A DNA stretch of 64,000 bases from Wenxinia saemankumensis (GCF_900141735.1 NZ_FQYO01000005.1:186001-250000), one strand, 5' to 3'; shown: positions 1 through 8,621, counted from the stretch's first letter. Notes: a model not told the origin generated them from the sequence alone. Numbers and translations: made by a program.

Positions 1-326
1 GCGCCATTGCCGTTCAACTCGGACAGGCGAACGAAGGCGACGCTCTCCGCGCTTTCCACCAAGCCGATGGCGGTGCGGGCGGCGTCACTGTCCTGCGCGC
101 GCAGGCTGGCGATCACCGAGCCGTAGCTGTCGAAACTGCCGGTCCAGTCCGGCGCGGCCCCGGCGTCGGAAGAGAGGTCGGCCCCGGCCTCCCCTTCGGT
201 GGACATCGTATCGTCCATGCCGGTCGCCTGCCCGTTGCGGTCGGTCGCCGTCGACTGGGCGATCGCGCTCCCCGACAGGGTGCCTGCGATCAGGGCGATG
301 GCGGCGAGTTCGAGATTCCTGCGCAT
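1..326 (-). CDS. Secreted protein of unknown function (partial, N-terminal 108 residues)
   Basis: The reading frame runs off the left edge of the window, so only the N-terminus is present. It begins MRRNLELAAIALIAG, a positively charged end followed by a hydrophobic stretch and a likely signal peptidase I site after SAIA-Q near residue 24, so the protein is probably exported. The mature part is acidic and low in hydrophobic residues (DDTMSTEGEAGADLSSDAG), followed by a region with SLRAQDSDAARTAI that looks folded. An AGGAGG ribosome site lies 7 bases before the ATG. I do not recognise the family. It points away from the neighbouring aspartokinase terminus and no operon partner is visible. Confidence 0.6.
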   Translation of the reverse strand, partial: MRRNLELAAIALIAGTLSGSAIAQSTATDRNGQATGMDDTMSTEGEAGADLSSDAGAAPDWTGSFDSYGSVIASLRAQDSDAARTAIGLVESAESVAFVRLSELNGNG

Positions 327-536
327 CGGTTCGTCCTCCTGCGTTCTGCTCTCGTGGAGCGCTGGGTCCGTCCGTCCGGGGTGGGACGGGGCACCGGCGC
401 CTTGCAGGAACAGAACGGCGAGCAGGATGACGGGTTGCGGGGCCGGGCCGTCACGGGCCGGATCCTGCCGGGCGGCGCCCGCCGCCTCGGCCGGTTCCGG
501 CCGGGCCGCGGCGTCAGGTCCGGCCGCGACGCGCGA

Positions 537-1775
537 TCAGGCGGCCTGGTCCAGTCCGAAGGCGTCGTGCAGGGCCTGCACCGCGAGTTCCATGTACTTG
601 CGGTCGATCAGCACGCTGACCTTGATCTCGGAGGTGGTGATGACCTTGATGTTCACCCCCTCGTCGCGAAGCGTGGCGAACATCTTGGCCGCGACCCCGG
701 CATGCGAGCGCATCCCGATCCCGACGATCGAGACCTTGGCCACCGCCCGGTCGACGACGAGGTCGGAATAGCCGATCGCCTCGCTTCCCCGCGCCGCGGC
801 CAGCGCCTGCTCGGCGCGCAGGATCTGGTCCTGCGGGCAGGAGAAGGTCATGTCCGTGCGCCCGTCCTCCGAGATGTTCTGCACGATCATGTCGACGTTC
901 ACCCCCGCCTCGGCCAGCGGGCCGAAGATGGCGGCGGCGATGCCGGGACGGTCGGCGACGGAGATCAGCGTCACCTTCGCCTCGTCGCGGCTGTAGGCGA
1001 CCCCGGCGACCACGTTGCTTTCCATGATGTCCTCCTCCGCGCAGACGAGCGTGCCGGCCTCTTCGGACGGCTCCTCGAACGACGACAGCACCCGCAGGCG
1101 CACCTTGTAGCGCATCGCCAGCTCGACCGAGCGGGTCTGCAGCACCTTGGCCCCCAGCGAGGCCAGTTCCAGCATCTCCTCGAAGGCGATGCGGTCGAGC
1201 TTGCGCGCCTTCTCGCAGATCCGGGGATCCGTCGTGTAGACACCGTCGACATCGGTGTAGATGTCGCAGCGCTCGGCGTCGAAGGCGGCGGCGAAGGCGA
1301 CGGCGGTCGTGTCCGACCCGCCCCGGCCCAGCGTCGTGATCCGGCCCTCCGGACTGATCCCCTGGAAGCCGGCGACCACCGCGACGCGCATCCCTTCGGC
1401 GAACTTGGTCAGGATGTTGGCGGGCGGGATCTCCTCGATCCGGGCGGAGGCATGGGCGCTGGTCGTGCGGACCGGCACCTGCCAGCCCTGCCAGGACCGG
1501 GCGGGGATCTCCATCTCCTGCAGGCGCAGCGCCATCAGGCCGGCGGTCACGTTCTCGCCCGAGGACACGACGGCATCGTATTCCCGCGCGTCGTAGAGCG
1601 GCGAGGTGCCGGCGACATGATCGACCAGCTTGTTCGTCTCGCCCGACATGGCCGACACGACGACGATCACGTCGTAGCCCTTCGCCACCTCCAGCGCGAC
1701 GCGCTTCGCCGCCCGGTGGATGCGGTCGAGATTGGCGACGGAGGTGCCGCCGAATTTCATCACGAGGATGGGCAT
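537..1775 (-). CDS. lysC: Aspartate kinase
   Basis: Phosphorylates aspartate, the first step toward lysine, threonine and methionine, in the cytoplasm. The 412-residue protein starts MPILVMKFGGTSVA, carrying the KFGGTS nucleotide-binding motif at residues 7-12. GRGGSDTTAV and DIYTDVDGVYTTDPR follow in the kinase domain. Two C-terminal ACT domains (from about residue 260) include SVADRPGIAAAIFGPLAE and the SIVGIGMRSHAGVAAKMF segment, so feedback control by lysine and/or threonine is expected from the family. Length is normal for the single-domain enzyme. The frame is open far upstream, but the start was set at the conserved N-terminus. hom, further along the pathway, lies about 40 kb away in this window. 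Confidence 0.97.
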   Translation of the reverse strand: MPILVMKFGGTSVANLDRIHRAAKRVALEVAKGYDVIVVVSAMSGETNKLVDHVAGTSPLYDAREYDAVVSSGENVTAGLMALRLQEMEIPARSWQGWQVPVRTTSAHASARIEEIPPANILTKFAEGMRVAVVAGFQGISPEGRITTLGRGGSDTTAVAFAAAFDAERCDIYTDVDGVYTTDPRICEKARKLDRIAFEEMLELASLGAKVLQTRSVELAMRYKVRLRVLSSFEEPSEEAGTLVCAEEDIMESNVVAGVAYSRDEAKVTLISVADRPGIAAAIFGPLAEAGVNVDMIVQNISEDGRTDMTFSCPQDQILRAEQALAAARGSEAIGYSDLVVDRAVAKVSIVGIGMRSHAGVAAKMFATLRDEGVNIKVITTSEIKVSVLIDRKYMELAVQALHDAFGLDQAA

Positions 1776-1888
1776 TGATCGCGTCGTCCCTGGCCGTCCG
1801 GCGTGCCCTATAGGCAAGGGCCGGGCGGGGGGCAAGGCGGGACGGAAATGGCGGGGCCGGACGGGAGGCGCCCGTCCGGCCGCTCCGG

Positions 1889-2758
1889 TCAGGCCACCTG
1901 TTCCAGCGCGACCGGCGGGGCGAGGCCGAGCGCGTGGCAGACGTCGCGGGTGAGCTCGGGCCGGTTCAGCGTGTAGAAGTGCAGATGCTCCACTCCGCCC
2001 TCGAGCAGGTTGTCGCAGAGCTGCGTCGCCACGGCGGTGGCATAGAGCTCGGCGCTGCCATCTGCGGCCGCGCGGTCGAATCCCTCGCGCAGTAGCGGCG
2101 GGATCGAGGTGCCGGTCGCGGCGGCGAATTTCTGGCAGCCCGCCCAGTTCTCGACCGGCAGGATGCCGGGGATGATCGGCGCGTCGATCCCGGCCTTCGC
2201 GCAGGCGTCGCGGAAGCGGAAGAACGTCTCGGCCTGGAAGAAGAACTGGGTGATCGCGCTGGTCGCGCCCGCGTCGATCTTGCGCTTGAGATGCTCGATA
2301 TCCGCGGCCTCGGTCGCGGCGTCGGGATGCCGCTCGGGATAGGCACCGACGCGGATGTTGAAGCCGCCGCGCGCCGCGATCGCCTCGATCAGCTCGACCG
2401 AGCCGGCGAAGCCCTCGGGATGGGCGGCGAAGCCGCCGGATCCTTTCGGCGGGTCGCCCCGCAGCGCGACGATCTCGCTCACCCCGGCCTCGGCATAGCC
2501 GTCGACGATCTCCATCGTCTCGGCCCTGGTGGCGTCGACGCAGGTCAGGTGCGCCGCGACGCGCAGGCCCATCGTCTTGTGGATCGCCGCGACCGCCTCG
2601 TGCGTGAGCTTGCGGGTCGTGCCGCCGGCGCCGTAGGTCACGGACACGAATTCGGGGTCGAGCGGGGCGAGCGTCGTCGCGCAATCCCACAGGCGGAACG
2701 ACGCCTCGAGCGATTTCGGCGGAAAGAACTCGAAGGACAGGGCGGCGGGGCGGGTCAT
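1889..2758 (-). CDS. metF: 5,10-methylenetetrahydrofolate reductase
   Basis: Reduces methylene-THF to methyl-THF with FAD, supplying the methyl group for methionine synthesis. The N-terminus MTRPAALSFEFFPPKS has the conserved FEFFPPK strand. SVTYGAGGTTRKLTHE, ALRGDPPKG and ITQFFFQAETFFRF are the usual family segments, and the 289-residue TIM barrel is complete. An alternative ATG five codons upstream (2773) gives MRVTEMTRP. Neither start has a strong ribosome site, so the exact start is uncertain. The gene is divergent from a MetR-type LysR regulator with a repeat-rich 90-base gap between them, the standard arrangement for methionine-pathway control. Confidence 0.95.
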   Translation of the reverse strand: MTRPAALSFEFFPPKSLEASFRLWDCATTLAPLDPEFVSVTYGAGGTTRKLTHEAVAAIHKTMGLRVAAHLTCVDATRAETMEIVDGYAEAGVSEIVALRGDPPKGSGGFAAHPEGFAGSVELIEAIAARGGFNIRVGAYPERHPDAATEAADIEHLKRKIDAGATSAITQFFFQAETFFRFRDACAKAGIDAPIIPGILPVENWAGCQKFAAATGTSIPPLLREGFDRAAADGSAELYATAVATQLCDNLLEGGVEHLHFYTLNRPELTRDVCHALGLAPPVALEQVA

Positions 2759-2814
2759 CTCGGTCACTCTCATCGGCTGGTCATGCCTTGTCCCACGGAT
2801 GCCTCCGTGAGACA

Positions 2815-2844
2815 AACTCATAACTCTCATCCTCATGATGAGTT
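2815..2844. promoter_or_regulatory. Candidate MetR operator between metF and metR
   Basis: The metF-metR gap carries three direct CTCAT motifs (2817-2821, 2826-2830, 2832-2836) and an inverted ATGAG. Together these form the perfect 11-base palindrome CTCATGATGAG (2832-2842) and a wider inverted pair AACTCAT (2815-2821) / ATGAGTT (2838-2844). LysR-family regulators normally bind such symmetric sites in the promoter they share with a divergent target. That MetR binds here is inference from position and symmetry. Confidence 0.45.
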
Positions 2845-2864
2845 GCATTGCACGAGCGAGCCAG

Positions 2865-3779
2865 ATGCATATCGAGTTCCGGCACCTGCGGACCATCAAG
2901 GCGATCCACGATACCGGCGGTCTGGCCCGGGCCGCGGACCGCCTCGGCATCACACAATCCGCGCTCAGCCACCAGATCCGCGGGATCGAGGACCAGGCGG
3001 GGGTCGAGCTGTTCGTCCGGCGGTCCAAGCCGATGAAGCTGTCGGCCGCGGGGCGGCGCCTGCTCGAGGCGGCCGAGCGCATCCTGCCGATGGTGGACGA
3101 CATCGAGGCGGAATTCGCGGGCCTGCGGACCGGGCGGGCGGGGCGGCTGCACATCGCCATCGAATGCCATGCCTGTTTCGAATGGCTGCTGCCGGTGCTC
3201 GAGCAGTTCCGCCGCGCCTGGCCCGAGATCGACATCGACATCCGGCCCGGTCGCGCCTTCGACGCGCTGGCTGCCCTGCGCCGCGAGGAGGTGGACGTGG
3301 TCATCTCCTCCGATCCCGAGGAGGATGCCGAGACGGTCTTCACCCCGCTCTTCGACTACGAGCCGGTCTTCGTCGCGGGGGCGGGGCACCGGCTGGCCGG
3401 GAAGCCCTTCGTCACGGCCGAGGATTTCCGGGGCGAGACGCTGATCTGCTACCCGGTCGACCGCTCGCGCCTCGACGTCTTCACCGAGCTGCTGACGCCC
3501 GCGGGGGTGGAGCCGGCGGTGATCCGGCGGGTGGAGCTGACGGCCGTGATCCTGCTGCTCGTCGCCTCGCACCGGGGCGTGACGGTGCTGCCCGACTGGG
3601 TGCTGCGCGGCATCCGCACCGGCGCCGACCACGTCACGCGGCGGATCACCGAAGGCGGCCTGACACGGCGCCTCTACGCCGCGACCCGCGCGGGGGAGGA
3701 AAGCCGCCCCTTCATGGCCCATCTCATCCGCCTCGCCCGGCAGGAGGCGGTGAAGCTGCAGCGCACGAGCGAGGTCTGA
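2865..3779 (+). CDS. metR: LysR-family transcriptional regulator, MetR-like
   Basis: DNA-binding activator/repressor of methionine genes by context. The start at MHIEFRHLRTIKAIHDTGG matches the usual MetR beginning. A longer frame with ATG at 2835 would extend into the operator repeats. The winged helix is residues 1-60 (AADRLGITQSALSHQIRGIE), followed by the linker helix and an effector domain with CHACFEWLLPVLEQFRRAWP, typical of MetR (homocysteine co-inducer in enterics). At 304 residues the length is normal. It is divergent from metF and almost certainly controls it. A stem-loop follows the stop codon. Confidence 0.85.
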   Translation: MHIEFRHLRTIKAIHDTGGLARAADRLGITQSALSHQIRGIEDQAGVELFVRRSKPMKLSAAGRRLLEAAERILPMVDDIEAEFAGLRTGRAGRLHIAIECHACFEWLLPVLEQFRRAWPEIDIDIRPGRAFDALAALRREEVDVVISSDPEEDAETVFTPLFDYEPVFVAGAGHRLAGKPFVTAEDFRGETLICYPVDRSRLDVFTELLTPAGVEPAVIRRVELTAVILLLVASHRGVTVLPDWVLRGIRTGADHVTRRITEGGLTRRLYAATRAGEESRPFMAHLIRLARQEAVKLQRTSEV

Positions 3780-3801
3780 GCGGCCATCATCGGAACGGCA
3801 G

Positions 3802-3833
3802 GGGGCGGGATCGGCCCCGCGCGGGCCCGCCCC
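3802..3833 (+). terminator. Stem-loop downstream of metR
   Basis: GGGGCGGG (3802-3809) pairs perfectly with CCCGCCCC (3826-3833) around a 16-base loop, 22 bases after the metR stop. There is no T-run, so an intrinsic terminator is only possible, not shown. Confidence 0.3.
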
Positions 3834-4147
3834 TGACCGCCTGGGCCGGGGCGCCGACGGATCCGGGAGCGCCGTCCGATCCGCCGGCCCCGCCCCGCTC
3901 CCTCCGTTCGGGTCCGCATGGGGGTCCCGGAACTCGCCGGGCGGGGCAGGCGATGGCCCGCCCGATCCGGCGCCGGATCGAGGGGGAGGGCGAGGCGCCC
4001 ATCGTCGTCCTTCCCCGCCCCGCCGGGCGGCGGCTCCGACCGGTCCGCCCCGGTCGGACCCGGGCCGCCGCCCTCCCTTGCCGCGGCGGGTCCCCACGCC
4101 TATACGCGCCCCCTGATCGACAGCGGCGAATTCCGGAGGCAGTCCAG
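3834..4147. other. GC-rich intergenic DNA before suhB
   Basis: Extremely GC-rich sequence with many short inverted C/G runs and no convincing reading frame of its own. The only functional element I can point to is the ribosome site GGAGG at about 4135, just before the inositol monophosphatase start. Confidence 0.4.
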
Positions 4148-4942
4148 ATGGCGGGCAGCGCGAATCTCAACGTCATGGTGAAGGCCGCCCGCACCGCGGC
4201 CCGCGGCCTCGTGCGCGATTTCGGAGAGGTGGAGCAGCTGCAGGTCTCGACCAAGGGGCCGGGCGATTTCGTCACCCGTGCCGACCGCAAGGCCGAGGCG
4301 ACGATCCGCGACATCCTGATGGAGGCGCGCCCCTCCTACGGCTTCCTCGGCGAGGAGGGCGGCACCATCGAGGGGCAGGATCCGACGCGCCGCTGGATCG
4401 TCGACCCGCTCGACGGCACGTCGAACTACCTGCACGGGCTGCCGCACTGGGCGATCTCCATCGCGCTGGAGCACAAGGGCCAGATCGTCTCGGGCGTGGT
4501 CTACGACCCCGCCAAGGACGAGCTCTTCTGGGCCGAGAAGGGCGAGGGCGCCTGGATGAACGACCGGCGGATCCGCGTCTCGGGCCGGCGGCGCCTCACC
4601 GAGTGCCTGTTCGCCACCGGCGTCCCCTTCGGCGCCAAGCGGACGCTGCCCGCGACGCTGAAGGACCTCGCCCGGCTGATGCCGGAAAGCGCCGGCGTGC
4701 GGCGGCTGGGGGCGGTCTCGCTCGACCTCGCCTATGTCGCGGCGGGCCGGCTCGACGGTTACTGGGAGCGCGAGATCGGCGCCTGGGACATGGCCGCGGG
4801 GATCGTGCTGGTGCAGGAGGCGGGCGGCTACGTCCAGGGCCTGCGCGAGGGCGAGGATCCGATCGGCACCGGCCGCATCGTCGCCGCGAACCCCGAGGTG
4901 TTCGAAAGCTTCGCCGGCCTGCTGCGCTCGGTCGAGGCCTGA
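4148..4942 (+). CDS. suhB: Inositol monophosphatase family protein (SuhB-like)
   Basis: Magnesium-dependent phosphatase of the inositol monophosphatase fold. In bacteria SuhB also serves as an rRNA antitermination factor. The metal ligands are all present: GEEGG (residues 68-72), DPLDGT (86-91) and GAWDMAAG with Asp214. Length 264 residues is typical. The start is fixed by GGAGG 8 bases upstream; the reading frame is open far further upstream but has no other credible start. It is monocistronic as far as can be seen. The substrate cannot be told from the sequence. Confidence 0.93.
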   Translation: MAGSANLNVMVKAARTAARGLVRDFGEVEQLQVSTKGPGDFVTRADRKAEATIRDILMEARPSYGFLGEEGGTIEGQDPTRRWIVDPLDGTSNYLHGLPHWAISIALEHKGQIVSGVVYDPAKDELFWAEKGEGAWMNDRRIRVSGRRRLTECLFATGVPFGAKRTLPATLKDLARLMPESAGVRRLGAVSLDLAYVAAGRLDGYWEREIGAWDMAAGIVLVQEAGGYVQGLREGEDPIGTGRIVAANPEVFESFAGLLRSVEA

Positions 4943-4981
4943 TGCCGCGCGGGCGGCGCCCGGCGCCGCCCCGCAGCAGCC

Positions 4982-5374
4982 CTAGCCCGCCCCGTCCGCC
5001 CGGTCAGAGGGATGGTTCACGCCGTCCGCCCAGGGCAGCGGCTCGTATTCGGCGGGATTGACCCCGTCGAGCGCGCCGAGATTGACGCCGTATTCCGGCG
5101 CGGACCGCCGCCGGTGATGGGTGTAGATGCCGCAGGTCCTGCAGAACCAGTGGTGCGCGGTGCCGGTGTTCCACCGGTAGAGGGTCAGCGCCTCCGCCCC
5201 GCGCAGGATCTCCAGATCCTCCAGCGGCACCGTGACGGTCGCGGCGGCCCGCCGGCGACAGAACGAGCAGTCGCAATGGCGCGCGGCCCCCAGCGGGACC
5301 GACGGGCGGACCCGTAATTCGACCGCGCCGCAATGGCAGGTCAGGCGCATCGCGCCGGGGCGCTCCGCGCTCAT
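4982..5374 (-). CDS. GFA-domain zinc protein (glutathione-dependent formaldehyde-activating-like)
   Basis: Small cytoplasmic protein of the GFA/CENP-V family, 130 residues. Zinc-binding cysteines are visible as TCHCGAVEL (Cys13, Cys15), HCDCSFCRRR (Cys34, 36, 39) and WFCRTCGIYTHH near residue 98. The family name comes from a formaldehyde-glutathione enzyme, but most members have no proven reaction. The ATG (5374) overlaps the stop of the rhomboid gene in an ATGA junction, so the two are translationally coupled. An internal start MRLTCHCG at 5350 is possible. Confidence 0.82.
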   Translation of the reverse strand: MSAERPGAMRLTCHCGAVELRVRPSVPLGAARHCDCSFCRRRAAATVTVPLEDLEILRGAEALTLYRWNTGTAHHWFCRTCGIYTHHRRRSAPEYGVNLGALDGVNPAEYEPLPWADGVNHPSDRADGAG

Positions 5375-6111
5375 CGCCTGCGCCGCACGACGGGCACCCG
5401 GCTCTCGACCATCGCCGTTTCGGGGTGGGGCGGATGGCCGTGGGTCCGCGTCCAGTAGCCCGGCCCGCCGAGCCGCAGCCAGAGCGGCACGGTCAGCGCC
5501 AGCCCCGCCGCGAATCCGCCGATATGGGCCCAGTAGGCCACCCCGCCCTCGTCGGTGGGCGTGTTCACCCCGCCGAAGATCTGCAGCGCGAACCACAGTC
5601 CGAGGACGAGGAAGGCCGGAACGGCGAAGGTGCGGACATAGACGACGAGGAAGAGCAGGATGTCGATCCGGGCGCGGGGAAAGAGCAGCAGGTAGCCCCC
5701 CATCACCGCGGCGATCGCGCCCGAGGCGCCGACCACCGGGATCGGCGACCACGGCTCGGCCGCCCATTGCAGCAGCGAGGCCGCGATCCCGCCGGCGAGG
5801 TAGAACAGCAGGAAGCCGACGCGGCCGAACTCGTCCTCCATGTTGTCGCCGTAGATCCAGAGGAACAGCATGTTCCCGGCCAAGTGCCAGAACCCCGCAT
5901 GCAGGAAGGTCGAGGTGACGAGGGTGTGCATTCCCTGCAGGTCCGACAGGCGCGCGGGGAACAACGCCCAGTCGAGATAGAAGTCCCAGGTCGCCCGGTC
6001 GTCGGTCAGCACGGCCAGCCCCCAGAGATAGACCGCGATGTTGACCGCCATCAGGCCCAGCGTGACGACCGGGACGTGCCGGGACGGATTGTGATCGCGG
6101 ATCGGGAACAT
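5371..6111 (-). CDS. Rhomboid family intramembrane serine protease
   Basis: Six-helix inner-membrane protease of 246 residues. The catalytic Ser130 sits in VVGASGAIAAVMGG and His196 in YWAHIGGFAAG. The oxyanion-side HAGFWHLAGN (residues 71-80, with HxxxN) is complete, so the enzyme should be active. The N-terminus MFPIRDHNPSRHVPVVT is typical of short alphaproteobacterial rhomboids. It is cotranscribed with the downstream GFA-domain gene through an ATGA overlap. Substrates are unknown; the pairing with a formaldehyde-activating-like protein has no obvious functional meaning. Confidence 0.93.
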   Translation of the reverse strand: MFPIRDHNPSRHVPVVTLGLMAVNIAVYLWGLAVLTDDRATWDFYLDWALFPARLSDLQGMHTLVTSTFLHAGFWHLAGNMLFLWIYGDNMEDEFGRVGFLLFYLAGGIAASLLQWAAEPWSPIPVVGASGAIAAVMGGYLLLFPRARIDILLFLVVYVRTFAVPAFLVLGLWFALQIFGGVNTPTDEGGVAYWAHIGGFAAGLALTVPLWLRLGGPGYWTRTHGHPPHPETAMVESRVPVVRRRR

Positions 6112-6414
6112 GCGCGGGACCGTGGGGCGGGGGGGCCGGCTTGTCCAGTGCCGCGTCGCTGCCGGCCGGCGGGATCGGGTCGGCGATCGGGAGAGGGCGC
6201 CCGCGATCCCGCAGTCCGCGGCAGGCCCCCGGCGCATCCGCCGGCAGGAAGAGGGAAGACGCCCCGCTGCGAGAGGCAGAGGCGCCAGGCAGCAGCAAGG
6301 GTGCGGCGAGTCCGCCGGCCGTCGGCGGCGTGGCGGGTCCCGGCCGGGCGGCGCCTTGCGCCCCGGCGGGGGGATTGCTAGCTCGCCCCCGACCGTTTTC
6401 GTCGGGACCGACCG
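6112..6414. other. Divergent intergenic region, rhomboid / ABC ATPase
   Basis: Contains no gene. Just before the ABC ATPase start a perfect stem CCCGAC (6388-6393) / GTCGGG (6401-6406) with the loop CGTTTTC occupies the position where a ribosome site would be; no Shine-Dalgarno sequence is visible there. Both flanking promoters must lie in this stretch, but I could not identify them. Confidence 0.4.
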
Positions 6415-7542
6415 ATGCCGCCCAGCCCCGCCGCCTCTGCCGCGCCGCCTCGTCTCGAGGTGCGTGACCTCGTCCGCCGCTTCGGCGGGCGCGAGGTCGT
6501 GGGCGGGGTGTCGCTGAGCGTCGAGGCGGGGCAGGTGACCTGCCTGCTCGGCCCGTCCGGCTGCGGCAAGTCCACGACGCTGCGGATGATCGCCGGGGTC
6601 GACACGCCCGATGCCGGCACGATCCGCGCCGACGGGGCGCCCGTCTTCGACGAGACCGTCCAGGTGCCGCCGGAGTCGCGGGGAATCGGGCTGATGTTCC
6701 AGGATTTCGCTCTGTTTCCCCATCTCGACGTGGCCGGCAACGTCGCCTTCGGCCTGAAGGGCCCTCGCGCCGACCGCGACAGGATCGTCGAGGCGCAACT
6801 CGCCAAGGTCGGCATGTCGCGCTTCGCCCGGAAGTACCCGCACGAATTGTCGGGCGGCGAGCAGCAGCGCGTGGCATTGGCCCGCGCGCTGGCGCCGCGG
6901 CCGCGGATCATGCTGATGGACGAGCCCTTCTCGGGCCTCGACGAGCGGCTGCGCGACGACATCCGGGACGAGACGCTGGCCGTCCTCCAGGCCGAGGGGA
7001 CGGCCGTCGTCCTCGTCACGCACGAGCCGGCCGAGGCGATGCGCATGGCCGACGAGATCGCGCTGATGCGGGGCGGGCGGATCGTGCAGCAGGGCGCGCC
7101 CTACAACATCTACAATGCCCCCGTGGACCGCGAGGCGGCGGCCTTCTTCAGCGACGTCAACGTGATCCGGGGGCAGGTGCGGGGCGCGCTGACCGAGACG
7201 GCCTTCGGCCAGTTCCTCACCCCCGGCCTGCCCGACGGCACCGAGGTCGAGATCGTGATCCGCCCGCAGCACCTCAAGATCGATTTCGACCGCGCGGGGC
7301 GGGGCCCGCTGCCCACCGCCGCCGAGGGCACGCCGGCGCGCGGCGTCGTCACGCGCGCGCGCTTCATGGGATCGGAAAGCCTGGTCGAGTTCCGGATGGA
7401 CTTCGACGGCTCCGTGCTGAAGGCGCAGGTTCCCTCGGTCTTCCTCCCGCGGCCGGGCACGCCGCTCTGGCTGATGATGCGCCGCGACCGCTGCTTCGTC
7501 TTCCCGGTGCGGGGCGGGGCGGATCAGCCGGCGGCGAGGTAA
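6415..7542 (+). CDS. ABC transporter ATP-binding protein, FbpC-like (orphan)
   Basis: ATPase subunit of an import ABC transporter, 375 residues. Walker A is GPSGCGKST (46-54), the signature is LSGGEQQR (from residue 145), Walker B with the D-loop is LMDEPFSGLD, and the switch is VTHEP. The C-terminal 130 residues form a TOBE-type regulatory region (IVIRPQHLKIDF). The insertion pattern and NVIRGQV segment resemble the ferric-iron FbpC group, but sugar or polyamine ATPases are also close. No permease or binding protein is adjacent, so its partners are elsewhere. There is no clear ribosome site before the ATG. The 3' end overlaps the convergent WYL regulator by 19 bases. Confidence 0.85.
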   Translation: MPPSPAASAAPPRLEVRDLVRRFGGREVVGGVSLSVEAGQVTCLLGPSGCGKSTTLRMIAGVDTPDAGTIRADGAPVFDETVQVPPESRGIGLMFQDFALFPHLDVAGNVAFGLKGPRADRDRIVEAQLAKVGMSRFARKYPHELSGGEQQRVALARALAPRPRIMLMDEPFSGLDERLRDDIRDETLAVLQAEGTAVVLVTHEPAEAMRMADEIALMRGGRIVQQGAPYNIYNAPVDREAAAFFSDVNVIRGQVRGALTETAFGQFLTPGLPDGTEVEIVIRPQHLKIDFDRAGRGPLPTAAEGTPARGVVTRARFMGSESLVEFRMDFDGSVLKAQVPSVFLPRPGTPLWLMMRRDRCFVFPVRGGADQPAAR

Positions 7543-8165
7543 TCCTCGAGCCGCTGGCCGGGCCGGTCCTCGAAGAGCTCGGGCAGGACCGCGAGGTCGC
7601 CGTCCCGGCCGGCCCCCCGATGGACCGCCTCCTCGGCGAAGTCCCCCGCGCCCACGTCCCAGGCGACCAGCCGCCACGCGCCGCCCCACCAGGCGAGGCG
7701 CAGCGGATGCAGCACGCGCCCCCCGAGCCGGACCTTCTGCCGCGCGGCGATGGCGCGGCGCAGGGCCGGCAGGTGGGGCAGGGCGCCGGCCGCCGCCTCC
7801 AGCGGATCCGCGCGGAGTGCGGCCGCGCCCGTTTCGCCCTCGATCCTGGCGAGCAGGGCCGCGGCGGCGGGAGCCCGGTCGTCCGCGGTCGCGGCCAGCC
7901 CCGAGAGCGCGGCCTGCAGCGCCTCCATCTCGAGCGCGCTCAGGTGCAGGGGCGGCAGCGCGATCTCGGCCGTGGCCACGTAGCCGAGGCCGCGCGCCCC
8001 CGCCACGGGCAGGCCGGCCTTCCCCATCAGGGCGAGGTCGCGGTGGATCGTGCGCAGCGACACGCCGAGGCGCGCCGCCAGATCCTCCCCCCGCCAGAGG
8101 CGGCCGGACTGGAGCAGGCGCATCAGCGCCTCGCGGCGGGCGGCTGTGGCGGAACGGTCGGCCAT
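7524..8165 (-). CDS. HTH-WYL family transcriptional regulator (YafY-like)
   Basis: Predicted transcription factor of 213 residues. The N-terminal HTH_11 domain is residues 5-55 (LWRGEDLAARLGVSLRTIHRDLALM). A central helical region and a C-terminal WYL-like segment (RKVRLGGRVLHPLRLAWWGGAWRLVAWD, about 145-175) follow; WYL domains bind small ligands or nucleic acid. YafY homologues respond to various stresses, and the target cannot be predicted here. The gene converges on the ABC ATPase with a short overlap and is divergent from tatA at a distance of about 190 bases. Stop at the conserved LEDYLAAG end. Confidence 0.83.
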   Translation of the reverse strand: MADRSATAARREALMRLLQSGRLWRGEDLAARLGVSLRTIHRDLALMGKAGLPVAGARGLGYVATAEIALPPLHLSALEMEALQAALSGLAATADDRAPAAAALLARIEGETGAAALRADPLEAAAGALPHLPALRRAIAARQKVRLGGRVLHPLRLAWWGGAWRLVAWDVGAGDFAEEAVHRGAGRDGDLAVLPELFEDRPGQRLEDYLAAG

Positions 8166-8357
8166 GACGGGACCCTATCACGGCCCAACAGACAGGAAAA
8201 TGGCAGTTGAGCCTGCCGGGCCGGAAAGCGGGCCGCGACGGGCGGATCGGGCGGCGCGGGGCCGCCCCGCCCCTTTCGTCGCCCCCCGCCGAGCGGGTAG
8301 GGAGGGAGGGCGATCACCGGGGCCCCGGCCCCCATGCGTCAGTTTGGGAGAGACGAC

Positions 8358-8600
8358 ATGCTCAACAATATCGGCCTGCCGGGCCTTCTGCTCATCGCCG
8401 TCGTGGTGCTGGTCCTGTTCGGCCGCGGCAAGATCTCGTCGCTGATGGGCGAGGTCGGCAAGGGCATCACCGCCTTCAAGAAGGGCGTGGACGAGGGCAA
8501 GGGCGAGATCGAGAACGCCTCGAATTCGGTCAGCCACGATAGCGCCGCGCCCGAGCAGGGCACGGTCCACGACCGCAATTCCGAGCACCAGCGCGGCTGA
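8358..8600 (+). CDS. tatA: Sec-independent translocase subunit TatA
   Basis: Pore-forming component of the twin-arginine system, which exports folded cofactor-containing proteins across the inner membrane. The 80-residue protein has one transmembrane helix ([16 protein letters not shown], about 6-21), the [23 protein letters not shown] hinge and amphipathic helix, and a polar acidic tail, all characteristic. The start was chosen at MLNNIGLPG, preceded by GGGAG 9 bases upstream, rather than an in-frame ATG eight codons earlier. First gene of tatABC. Confidence 0.95.
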   Translation: MLNNIGLPGLLLIAVVVLVLFGRGKISSLMGEVGKGITAFKKGVDEGKGEIENASNSVSHDSAAPEQGTVHDRNSEHQRG

Positions 8601-8621
8601 CCGCGCGCGGGGGACTGAGGC

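Noticed and set aside
199-771. Plus-strand open frame over the start of the window
   Set aside because: It runs opposite to and across both the secreted protein and aspartokinase, has an arginine/serine-rich composition typical of GC-rich shadow frames, and shows no homology.
2774-2864. SAM riboswitch before metF
   Set aside because: The gap is too short and does not show the conserved pairing of SAM-II or related classes; the repeats in it fit a protein operator.
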